Shown: positions 7,565 through 15,211 of the stretch, one piece after another
Layout: every line of letters starts with the position of its first letter
How positions within the stretch are numbered: position 1 is the stretch's first letter
Notes under the pieces: generated by a model
Told to the model about the DNA's origin: nothing
Seen by the model: only the letters and a program-made list of their open reading frames with translations
Database searches by the model: none
Origin: Clostridium aciditolerans
Lineage (GTDB): Bacteria; Bacillota; Clostridia; Clostridiales; Clostridiaceae
DNA: 59,223 nt
Assembly (NCBI RefSeq): GCF_016316925.1
Contig: NZ_JAEEGB010000049.1
Span: 1-59,223 of the forward strand
Reading direction: 5' to 3'
Translations under genes and position numbers: made by a program

Positions 7565-8224
7565 ATGAAGGCTTTTATAAAAAAGCATGAATATAATTAT
7601 ATAAGAAAGTGTTTAAATGATTTAAATAATGCTTTCAGAGGTTGTGTAGATATTAATATTATTCAATCTGCTAAAGCATATATACAAGAGAAAATATTAT
7701 ATCTTTTTACAAGTTTATCAGAGGAAGAAAAAGAGCTACTTGATATTAGTAAAATAACTGATTCATCCCACATTGATAAGTATTTAGCTGAGTTAAATGA
7801 ATATGTGTATGGAATGCCAAACATTACAAATACACAAATTAGTAGACTATTTAAAAAGGAAAAGAAACTTAAATTACCAAACCTAAATGCACAGGATTTA
7901 AAGAATGTATATTTAGGTTGGATTGATAAATCCACTGGAAAATTATTTGTAGCTTACAATATGGATGATAAACTTGTAGGTATGGCGTGTAGAATTACAA
8001 ATCATGTTTCCAATAACGCTCGTAGATGTGTGCTTTGCAATCATGTAGGCGGGGAAAATGAAGTAGCTTTTGTTTCACCTATCTGTAAAACAGCTAATTC
8101 TGCGGAAGGTGCTTATAGATCAATAGGCTTTGATATATGTTTAGATAGCGAGAATTGTAATAAACGAATTGTATCAATCGAAAAGCTTGAGAAAATTTTA
8201 AAGGATGTTAACAATATAAAGTGA
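7565..8224 (+). CDS. FusB-like elongation factor G-binding protein
   Basis: The protein has the two-part layout of FusB/FusC: a helical N-terminal half that would contact EF-G, and a C-terminal zinc-finger half with NHVSNNARRCVLCNHVGG, AFVSP and a second Cys pair (CLDSENC). FusB proteins release EF-G from the ribosome and protect against fusidic acid. Clostridial homologues are widespread, so resistance is possible but not shown. I place the start at ATG 7565, nine bases after AGAGGTG. An in-frame GTG at 7553 overlaps the ribosome binding site. Confidence 0.8.
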   Translation: MKAFIKKHEYNYIRKCLNDLNNAFRGCVDINIIQSAKAYIQEKILYLFTSLSEEEKELLDISKITDSSHIDKYLAELNEYVYGMPNITNTQISRLFKKEKKLKLPNLNAQDLKNVYLGWIDKSTGKLFVAYNMDDKLVGMACRITNHVSNNARRCVLCNHVGGENEVAFVSPICKTANSAEGAYRSIGFDICLDSENCNKRIVSIEKLEKILKDVNNIK

Positions 8225-8292
8225 TAATTACACGCATATCCAGCCCATCTCCACAAGTAAAAAATCAAGAAATAAATTATGGTTAAGATTTT

Positions 8293-8326
8293 CAGCCTAA
8301 AACATCTTATATTATGTTTTAGGCTG
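8293..8326 (+). terminator. Inverted repeat after the FusB-like gene
   Basis: CAGCCTAAAACAT and ATGTTTTAGGCTG form a perfect 13-bp hairpin with an 8-base loop. The T-run is weak. Confidence 0.5.
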
Positions 8327-8349
8327 TTATCCGCTACAATGCACTTAAT

Positions 8350-8385
8350 AAAAACCCTATGCTTTTTAAAACATAGGGTTTTTAT
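8350..8385. terminator. Bidirectional terminator
   Basis: AAAAACCCTATG and CATAGGGTTTTT form a perfect 12-bp stem with A- and T-runs on both sides. It closes the FusB-like gene on the plus strand and the msrA remnant on the minus strand. Confidence 0.85.
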
Positions 8386-8492
8386 CAATCTAATTTTATA
8401 TGACAATATCCACCTGGATTTTTCTTAAGATATTTTTGATGATATTCCTCTACACCCCAAAAGCATCCACCTGCTAAAACTATTTTTTTCAT
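8385..8492 (-). pseudogene. msrA: msrA remnant: N- and C-terminal ends fused in frame
   Basis: The 35-codon frame starts with [17 protein letters not shown], the N-terminus and catalytic Cys box (GCFWG) of peptide-methionine (S)-S-oxide reductase. It passes directly into [18 protein letters not shown], the C-terminal end of the same enzyme. The central region of more than 100 residues is missing. The join falls at an Glu-Glu-Tyr sequence found in both segments of normal MsrA, so deletion across a short repeat is likely. The original ribosome binding site (GGAGGG, seven bases before ATG) and terminator remain, so the mini-frame may still be expressed. No catalytic fold is expected. Confidence 0.85.
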
Positions 8493-8655
8493 TATAAATC
8501 CCTCCTATATAACTATAATTTATTAATATATTATATCATTCTAAAGCCTTTATATAGTAAAAATATATTATTCCCTATAGTAATTATATAGATTCTAGTT
8601 GAGAGCTTTATTTTAATAAATATCCAATAATCATCATCTGCAAATGGAAAGTAAG

Positions 8656-9429
8656 CTATAAATTAATGTCTGCAGTGGAGTATAAAGCTGCATTACCACT
8701 GAGTTTTACTCTCTCCCCCTGATACTCACAATATAATGTGCCTCCTCTTGACGAAGCCTGATAGGCAATCAACTCATCCTTTCCTAACCTGTTAGCCCAG
8801 AACGGAATGATGTGGCAATGTCCTGAACCACATACGGGATCTTCTGGTACATTACATTTAGGTGCAAATGATCTGGATACACAGTCAAACTCTCTACCCT
8901 GAGCTGTGACCTGTAAAAGCAGTCCATCTAGTGCATTTATCTTTTCTTGATTTGGATTTAAATTTCTAACTTCTTCTTCAGATCCAAGAATACAGAGTAA
9001 GTCCCTTCCCATATATGCTTCTAGTGGTCTTACTCCTATGGCTTCCACCATTGCCTCCGTTACCTCTACTTTTTTTAATTCGTAAGCTGGAAAGTCCATT
9101 TCAAAAAGTTCACCTTTTTTTATAACTGTTAACAACCCGCTGAGTGTCTGGAAACGAACTTCTGTTGCTTCAGGTTCAATAAACTTAGTGATAATATATG
9201 CCGTTGCGAGAGTTGCATGTCCACATAAATTAATCTCACCACCAGGAGTGAACCACCTTAATTTATAATCTGATCCTTCCTTTACGGCAAAAGCTGTCTC
9301 TGACAGATTGTTTTCCATTGTTATCTTCATCATAATCTCATCAGAAAGCCACTCATCCATGACACATACTGCTGCAGGGTTTCCCCCAAATACTTTGTCT
9401 GAAAAAGCATCTACTACATATTGTCTCAT
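8656..9429 (-). CDS. PhzF-family isomerase/epimerase-like protein
   Basis: The 257-residue protein matches the PhzF fold (diaminopimelate epimerase-like, two similar halves). Visible motifs are the start VVDAFSDKVFGGNPAAVC, the catalytic Glu in NNLSETAF (about residue 45), GGEINLCGHATLATAY, and PEDPVCGSGHCHIIPFW in the second half. PhzF isomerises dihydro-hydroxyanthranilate in phenazine producers. No phenazine genes are present here and most Firmicute homologues have unknown substrates. It stands alone, and base composition is somewhat richer in GC than its neighbours. Confidence 0.85.
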   Translation of the reverse strand: MRQYVVDAFSDKVFGGNPAAVCVMDEWLSDEIMMKITMENNLSETAFAVKEGSDYKLRWFTPGGEINLCGHATLATAYIITKFIEPEATEVRFQTLSGLLTVIKKGELFEMDFPAYELKKVEVTEAMVEAIGVRPLEAYMGRDLLCILGSEEEVRNLNPNQEKINALDGLLLQVTAQGREFDCVSRSFAPKCNVPEDPVCGSGHCHIIPFWANRLGKDELIAYQASSRGGTLYCEYQGERVKLSGNAALYSTADINL

Positions 9430-9641
9430 TTTAATTTTCTCCTTTATCTTCCTAAATAAACAACTGTTTCAACCTCACACAGGATGCCAATGGAAAGTTC
9501 TTTTTACTGCAATACAAGTCCTGGCTAGGTTCTAAAAAAATACTTTACATATACCAAATTAAATTCTGTAGAGTAATATTCCACACACAATATGTATGTT
9601 AAGCAAATTATATCATCGCGATTATATGCTTTCAATATCAT

Positions 9642-9660
9642 AATTGTATGTAATACAATT
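9642..9660. promoter_or_regulatory. MocR-type operator upstream of ilvE
   Basis: AATTGTATGTAATACAATT is a perfect palindrome with 8-bp arms around GTA. It ends 6 bases before the -35 of the ilvE promoter, a place typical for an activator. The same palindrome with one change lies at 11279-11297 before the MocR gene, and the 57 bases ending at each site align well (9604-9660 with 11241-11297). Confidence 0.65.
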
Positions 9661-9666
9661 ATATAA

Positions 9667-9696
9667 TTGAAGCCATACATTTATGTATGATATAAT
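9667..9696 (+). promoter_or_regulatory. ilvE promoter
   Basis: TTGAAG (9667-9672), an 18-base spacer and TATAAT (9691-9696). It lies just downstream of the palindromic operator. Confidence 0.6.
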
Positions 9697-9777
9697 ATAA
9701 TTACTATACTATATTCCATACAATAAGAGGTAAACTTGTCATTATAATAAAACAAATTTTATTTGGAGGTGCTTTTA

Positions 9778-10803
9778 ATGGCTAAAGAAGTAAATATCGA
9801 TTGGAACAACTTAGGATTTAATTATATCAAGACAGATTTCCGTTATATTTCAAAATGGAAAGACGGACAATGGGACGACGGACAATTAGTTGAAGATAAC
9901 ATGCTTAGTATAAGTGAAGCTTCAACCGCTCTTCATTATGGACAACAATGTTTTGAAGGCTTAAAGGCTTATCGTACAAAAGACGGTAAAATTCAGCTTT
10001 TTAGACCAGATAGCAATGGAAAACGTATACAGGACAGCTGTAGACGTATCTTAATGCCAGAAGTTCCAGTAGAAAAGTTTGTAGATGCTTGTATTAAAGT
10101 TGTTAAGGCAAATGAACATTATGTTCCACCTTATGGCACTGGAGCAACTCTTTATCTTAGACCTTTTGTAATCGGCGTTGGAGATAACGTTGGTGTTAAA
10201 CCTGCTCCAGAATATATATTCTGCGTATTCTGTATACCTGTAGGTCCTTATTTTAAAGGCGGTATGAATCCTGTAAACTTCACTATAGCTGAATATGACA
10301 GAGCCGCTCCATATGGAACAGGTGCAGCAAAAGTTGGAGGTAACTATGCTGGAAGTCTTTATCCACATGAATTAGCAGTGAAAAAAGGATTTGCTGACTG
10401 TATATACCTTGATCCTGCTACTCATACTAAGATAGAAGAAGTTGGAGCAGCTAACTTCTTTGGAATAACAAAGGATAACAAATTTGTTACTCCAAAATCT
10501 CCATCAATTCTTCCAAGTATAACTAAATACTCTTTGTTATATATTGCAAAAGAATATTTAAATATGGAAGTTGAAGAAAGAGATGTTTTAGTTGATAACC
10601 TAGATGAATTTAAGGAAGCTGGTGCTTGCGGAACTGCTGCAGTAATAACTCCAATCGGCGGAATAGAGTATAAAGGAACCTTACATGTATTCCATAGTGA
10701 AACAGAAGTAGGACCTATAACTAAAAAACTATATGATACCCTTTATGGAATTCAATTTGGAGATGTACAGGCTCCAGAAGGATGGATAGTTGAGGTTAAA
10801 TAA
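9778..10803 (+). CDS. ilvE: Branched-chain amino acid aminotransferase
   Basis: A PLP-dependent fold-type IV transaminase that interconverts leucine, isoleucine and valine with their 2-oxo acids. Motifs include [36 protein letters not shown] and the PLP-lysine region [15 protein letters not shown], then [11 protein letters not shown]. At 341 residues it has the length of the longer BcaT class. I start at ATG 9778, seven bases after GGAGG. An in-frame TTG upstream overlaps that site. Control by the downstream MocR protein is suggested by the shared operator. Confidence 0.93.
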   Translation: MAKEVNIDWNNLGFNYIKTDFRYISKWKDGQWDDGQLVEDNMLSISEASTALHYGQQCFEGLKAYRTKDGKIQLFRPDSNGKRIQDSCRRILMPEVPVEKFVDACIKVVKANEHYVPPYGTGATLYLRPFVIGVGDNVGVKPAPEYIFCVFCIPVGPYFKGGMNPVNFTIAEYDRAAPYGTGAAKVGGNYAGSLYPHELAVKKGFADCIYLDPATHTKIEEVGAANFFGITKDNKFVTPKSPSILPSITKYSLLYIAKEYLNMEVEERDVLVDNLDEFKEAGACGTAAVITPIGGIEYKGTLHVFHSETEVGPITKKLYDTLYGIQFGDVQAPEGWIVEVK

Positions 10804-10939
10804 CAGTTTATAAAATTCATTAATGACAATTCTCGTTTTATATTTAAACCATTCTTTGCTGACATTTTTGCATTTTTTAGCGAAAGTATCGGCAAAGGAT
10901 GGCTTAATCACTTTATCTATAATATAGAGTTACCAGGCC

Positions 10940-11167
10940 GAAAATTGACTTATACGCCGGTATATGTTTCCAAGCATCAGCACGTTAAAAACTTTTAGTC
11001 AGTCTAAAGCTTGTGTTTTAAGACAACCTAAGAACTTTCGAGAACTCGCTATGCTCAAACAGCTCTAAAGTTCTAAGGTTCTCTTAAAACCCTTCACTAA
11101 GACTGGCACAAAGTTTTTAAATCTACTTCAGCTTTGGAAACATATCCCTCTGTATAAGTCAATTTTC
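10940..11167. repeat. 228-bp imperfect inverted repeat
   Basis: The ends GAAAATTGACTTATAC (10940-10955) and GTATAAGTCAATTTTC (11152-11167) are perfect 16-bp complements. Further inward, ATATGTTTCCAAGC, TTAAAAACTTT and GTTTTAAGA-ACCTAAGAACTTT segments pair with partners in reverse order on the right arm, giving a long rod with small bulges. The centre is near 11053. It contains no coding frame. It could be a MITE-like element or a large RNA hairpin. The rest of the 10804-11356 gap holds a second, smaller hairpin (about 10845-10908) after ilvE. Confidence 0.7.
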
Positions 11168-11252
11168 TAGTTTGTTTCTCTATATAGATATTTGAGGGTA
11201 CATAGTATTTGAAATATTTGCATATAATACATATATTAATCAAATTATATTA

Positions 11253-11297
11253 TTGTAGCTGTATGACTTCAATGTTATAATTGTACGTAATACAATT
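11253..11297 (+). promoter_or_regulatory. MocR gene promoter overlapped by its operator
   Basis: TTGTAG (11253-11258), a 17-base spacer and TATAAT (11276-11281). The palindrome AATTGTACGTAATACAATT (11279-11297) overlaps the -10, which predicts autorepression. Compare the ilvE site, where the palindrome is upstream of the -35. Confidence 0.65.
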
Positions 11298-11356
11298 TTA
11301 GGAAACGTAAAGATTAATAATCTTTACGGACTCTAGAGAAACATTAGGAGGTCCAT

Positions 11357-12775
11357 ATGCCAGTAAATTCTTTTGATGGTTATCCAATGACATGGCAACC
11401 TGATAAAACCCAACTTACAACACCACTATATCTTTCAATTGCAAATTTATTAGAATACGATATTATAAATGGCTATCTTGCCCCAAACACAAAATTGCCA
11501 CCTCAACGAGAGCTGGCGGATTATTTAGATATTAATCTTAGTACTATAACAAGGGCATTTAAAATATGTGAATTAAAAGGATTAATTTATGCTACAACAG
11601 GAAAAGGAACTTTTGTTTCACCAAATGCAGGTGCAGCAATCTCAATAACAGATAGCAGAACAGAGAATAGCTACATAGAAATGGGCATTATAAAACCTTT
11701 TGACCAAACCAACTCTATTGTAGCAGAGACAGTAAAAAATATCTTATCAAAAGGATATATAGAAAAGTTATTAGACTATGGTCACCCGTTAGGTACTCCA
11801 TATCATAAGCTCTCTGCTAAAAAGTGGTTGCAAAAATATAATATAGACGCAAATATTGAAAATATTGCGATTACGTCTGGTGCTCAAAACTCCCTTGCAG
11901 TCACCTTAATTTCTCTTTTTCACTCAGGAGATAAAATTGCAGTTGATATGTACACCTATCCTAATTTTATTGGACTGGCAAATATGCTAAACATTCAATT
12001 AGTTCCAGTAAAGGGAGACCTTTTAGGAATGAAACCGGAGGAATTGGATGCTCAATGCAAACTAAATAACATACAAGGTGTATATCTTATGCCTTCTTGT
12101 GATAACCCTACAGGGATTTTGATGAATATGGAGCGCAGACAGGAACTTGCAGAAGTTATAAAAAAGAATAATCTTATCTTAATAGAAGATGACATTTATT
12201 ATTTTCTTGCCCCACAAAGTTATCTTCCTATTACTTCTTTTGTACCTGAGCAATCCATTTATATCCACAGCATTTCAAAATCTTTATGTTCAGGAATACG
12301 AGTAGCCTTTATAGTATATCCTGAAAAATATTCCGCAAATATAACCCGAGGAATATATAGCATAAATATAAAAACTTCTGCACTAAACGCAGAGGTTATC
12401 ACTGAAATGATCAATACTGGAATGGCAGACAAAATAGTTGAAGATAAAATATCAATTGCAAAGGAACGGAATCAAATTTATAAAAAGTATTTTAAAATAG
12501 AAAATCCAAATGAAAATCCTGTAAGCTTTTTTCATTGGCTTCCATTGAAGCAAAAGTTTAATGCAAATCAATTTGAGAAAAACGCTTTAGTACAGGGAAT
12601 TCATATTTATCATTCCGATCGCTTTTTAGTTGGGAATTATGAGGGACAACAATTTTTACGTGTATCGCTCTCGTCTTCTGCTGATTCTAGTGAATTGGAA
12701 AAAGGATTATGTATATTAAAAAATATCTTATCTGAATCAAATGATGAAAAAAGTATAAATCCACTAATAATATAA
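11357..12775 (+). CDS. MocR/GntR-type regulator with aminotransferase-like domain
   Basis: A 472-residue regulator of the MocR class. The N-terminal GntR winged helix (about residues 20-85) contains LPPQRELADYLDINLSTITR and GKGTFV. The C-terminal two-thirds is a fold-type I aminotransferase-like domain, with SGAQNSLAVTL, PSCDNPTGILM, IEDDIYYF and the PLP-binding lysine in HSISKSLCSGIRVAF. Such proteins sense PLP or amino-acid-PLP adducts and often activate a transaminase or PLP-synthesis gene while repressing themselves. Here the neighbour ilvE carries the same operator, so ilvE is the probable target. Confidence 0.87.
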   Translation: MPVNSFDGYPMTWQPDKTQLTTPLYLSIANLLEYDIINGYLAPNTKLPPQRELADYLDINLSTITRAFKICELKGLIYATTGKGTFVSPNAGAAISITDSRTENSYIEMGIIKPFDQTNSIVAETVKNILSKGYIEKLLDYGHPLGTPYHKLSAKKWLQKYNIDANIENIAITSGAQNSLAVTLISLFHSGDKIAVDMYTYPNFIGLANMLNIQLVPVKGDLLGMKPEELDAQCKLNNIQGVYLMPSCDNPTGILMNMERRQELAEVIKKNNLILIEDDIYYFLAPQSYLPITSFVPEQSIYIHSISKSLCSGIRVAFIVYPEKYSANITRGIYSINIKTSALNAEVITEMINTGMADKIVEDKISIAKERNQIYKKYFKIENPNENPVSFFHWLPLKQKFNANQFEKNALVQGIHIYHSDRFLVGNYEGQQFLRVSLSSSADSSELEKGLCILKNILSESNDEKSINPLII

Positions 12776-12857
12776 AAAGCATACTTACAGATAGACAGAT
12801 ATTCCAAGTGGCTTTCACAGAGTACGTGAAGTATTAGAGCGAGTAGCCAAATGTAAA

Positions 12858-12890
12858 AAACCATGCTAGATAGGAGAGTTAGCATGGTTT
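12858..12890. terminator. Terminator of the MocR gene
   Basis: AAACCATGCTA pairs perfectly with TAGCATGGTTT, followed by CTTG. A-rich sequence precedes it, so it can work both ways. Confidence 0.7.
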
Positions 12891-13009
12891 CTTGAATAAT
12901 ATAGGCACTGTCTTTATTTCTCATAACATATTTAATTTATATAAGTTCTGTAATAATTATTCTATAACTGTATAAACTATATCTACATAAATATCCTCTA
13001 TTCCACATT

Positions 13010-13135
13010 GGGATTTTATTATAGCAATAAATAGTCCTACATTCTTTTAAACGAGAGTGTAGGACTTGTTAGCTTTACAATAAAAGAAAGCCCGTTGTAG
13101 TGGGCTTTCTAAAACTTCTAGGGATTTTATTATAG
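13010..13135. repeat. 15-bp direct repeats enclosing two hairpins
   Basis: GGGATTTTATTATAG occurs at 13010-13024 and again at 13121-13135. Between the copies are two perfect stem-loops: AGTCCTACA/TGTAGGACT (13032-13067) and AGAAAGCCC/GGGCTTTCT (13085-13110). No coding frame is present in this 649-base gap (12776-13424). The remainder, 13136-13424, shows no further gene. Confidence 0.55.
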
Positions 13136-13424
13136 TAAAAGGGCCTATATCTTTTTAGGATACAATCTCTTTTACTTTATTTTTTTAGTGGCATATTTAG
13201 ATGGTTTTAAGAGGTAAAAAACACCGAAAATTCATTCTGAGTAATATGATGTTCTTACAAATCGTTCATTTTTTAGTTTTTATGTTAAAGATGAATACTG
13301 TAAACTACCAACGCTGAAAGTAAGGCTTGTTAAGTAAGCTAGTAGATTAGATACTCAAGAATTTAGTTAAGTTTACTACTTAATATTGCGTTATCAAATT
13401 TGAACACTAGAGACTATATGAACT

Positions 13425-13778
13425 TTATCTTACTATCTTAAACCTTTCCTCACCCTCACTAATAGGCACATCAATCATAGCCATTTTCTTTACAGATGCC
13501 CGTTTCAATGCTTGCATGCAATTGACTAGAAAATAAATTTGCAATTCTTCTCCTTGTAATTCTGCTTCCACACTTCCATCTTCTAAGTTTTTCACCCATC
13601 CCGTTAATTTCATTCTTTCAGCAATACAATATATTTCCAAGCGAAATCCTACTTTTTGTACTCTTCCAGAAAAAGTAACTCTCTTTCTGATTATACTGCT
13701 TGAATTAAATTTAGGAAACTTAATATTGTTTGCATGACTAATTACATAACAGTCTCTTAATTTCTTAAAAACGTTCAT
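13425..13778 (-). CDS. acyP: Acylphosphatase with N-terminal extension
   Basis: Hydrolyses acyl phosphates such as acetyl or carbamoyl phosphate. The core (about residues 30-117) has VTFSGRVQKVGFR with the phosphate-binding Arg, and GWVKNLEDGSVEAELQG with the catalytic Asn. The usual Gly of the signature GRVQGVGFR is Lys here. The 28 residues before the core (MNVFKKLRDCYVISHANN and on) are not part of the usual 90-residue enzyme. The ATG is the first in frame and is preceded by an AGGAG-like sequence. It is monocistronic. Confidence 0.8.
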   Translation of the reverse strand: MNVFKKLRDCYVISHANNIKFPKFNSSSIIRKRVTFSGRVQKVGFRLEIYCIAERMKLTGWVKNLEDGSVEAELQGEELQIYFLVNCMQALKRASVKKMAMIDVPISEGEERFKIVR

Positions 13779-14246
13779 TCTTCAGCGTACTCCTTTTGCA
13801 GATTGACATTCTATTGCTTAAAATACCTTATATTGTATCCTCATCTCTACTAATCAATATATTATATAATTCATAATTTAACTCCTTTCAATTTCACATA
13901 ATTCTATGATTATGAATTAACTGTTGGTAATTATAGCATATAATTCAATTAAATTCATTACATTCCTCATAGTAAAAAGATAGGATTTCATTATTTAACA
14001 CCACATTATTCAATTTTCAAGGAACATCGTTCGCATTTTCAAATTCAATAGTTACGTCGCTTTATATTTAGAAAGTATATCTATTATAAACTTATGATAA
14101 ATACATTATATTTTTGAAATGCGACACAAAAACACCGCAGAATTCAGATTTGAATAATGCAGTGTTAAAGTAAATTATTCACTTTTCTATTTATGACATT
14201 AAATATTATAACCAATACTTATTACTTTATTGCAATGGGGACAAAT

Positions 14247-14398
14247 ATAAGTAAAAGTGAATGCTGTCGTAGTTTTAAGAGGATTTTAAGAGTAATACCT
14301 TTTGAATATTTAATGGAATAAGTTATTTTAGAAAAGTATTTAAAAAATATATAAATTGTACACCTTCTGAATATAGAAATAAACATAGTGTAAAATAG
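14247..14398 (+). pseudogene. AraC-family regulator, decayed C-terminal fragment
   Basis: Two frames of one AraC/XylS DNA-binding domain survive. ISKSECCRSFKRILRVIPFE followed by YLME resembles the first helix-turn-helix, broken by a TAA. After a shift, CTPSEYRNKHSVK matches the usual C-terminus. The second helix-turn-helix is deleted. The rest of 13779-14246 contains a hairpin (14131-14166) and, near 14010-14030 on the minus strand, a GTTCCTTGAAAATTGAAT sequence resembling those common upstream of rRNA genes. No gene was found there. Confidence 0.6.
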
Positions 14399-14510
14399 CC
14401 TAAGTGCCTTCTTGAATATATATTTTTTTTAACTATATCAATATTATTCCTTCCATATAAAACACCATATTAAAGAAAAATGCAAAGATTTATTTCTTTG
14501 CATTTACTTA

Positions 14511-15128
14511 CTATTTATTATATTTACCACTTTTACTAATACTTTGCCACACACATTTATAATTATTTTCAAATAACATTTGGATATCAATTTCAGGATT
14601 CATAATCCAAAGTGCTATAGCCCCCTGTATTACTGAGATAACATACCAAGCTGTGGATTTAGAATCACTGTTACTTGAAAATTCTCCAAGGCTTTTTCCT
14701 TCTTCGATAACAGCTTCTACTTTCATCAGCAATTCATTTGAAAATTGAATCACATAGTTTGTCATAACTTCGTACTTTTTTATGGCTTCTACAATTAGAA
14801 TAATTAAAGCTCTATTATTAAACTTATTCACATCCAAATCTGTTCTTAGATTTTTTTCTATATCAGTAGGTACCTTAAAAAGATTTTGTAGCCTTTTTGT
14901 TGGAGACCCTACACTCTTATCAACACTCCTTATTAATTCATCAAGGTACGGAATTATAAACTTTTCTATTATTTCACCTATAAGTTCATCCTTACTTTTA
15001 AAATGATGATAAAAGCCACCTTTGGCTATCCCTACTTCTTTTATCAAGTCATTTACAGAAACTTCTACAAAACCTCTCTCAATAAATAGCTTAAGAGCTG
15101 TTCTTAAAATTCTATCCTTAGTATCCAT
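14511..15128 (-). CDS. TetR-family repressor of the adjacent RND pump
   Basis: A 205-residue TetR protein with the helix-turn-helix in residues 1-50 (RILRTALKLFIERGFVEVSV and IAKGGFYHHFKSKDELI) and an all-helical ligand domain. It lies downstream of and collinear with the membrane-fusion protein and RND genes, so it is the last gene of that unit. The palindrome ACAGAC-N6-GTCTGT, directly downstream of the -10 of the pump promoter, is the likely operator. Inducers are probably pump substrates. Confidence 0.85.
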   Translation of the reverse strand: MDTKDRILRTALKLFIERGFVEVSVNDLIKEVGIAKGGFYHHFKSKDELIGEIIEKFIIPYLDELIRSVDKSVGSPTKRLQNLFKVPTDIEKNLRTDLDVNKFNNRALIILIVEAIKKYEVMTNYVIQFSNELLMKVEAVIEEGKSLGEFSSNSDSKSTAWYVISVIQGAIALWIMNPEIDIQMLFENNYKCVWQSISKSGKYNK

Positions 15129-15211
15129 AATTTTTCCCTCACTATGCTAAATTACTAATATAATAATACAATTATAAGACGTAAAAGGCAAATTAATGAT
15201 ACTTACTTTAC

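Noticed and set aside
8113-8406. 97-codon minus-strand frame overlapping the FusB-like gene and the msrA remnant
   Set aside because: It spans two terminator hairpins and is antisense to a well-supported gene.
14010-14030. Sequence like the GTTCCTTGAAAATTG stretch near rRNA operons
   Set aside because: No rRNA gene is in the window; the match is short and may be chance or a displaced fragment.
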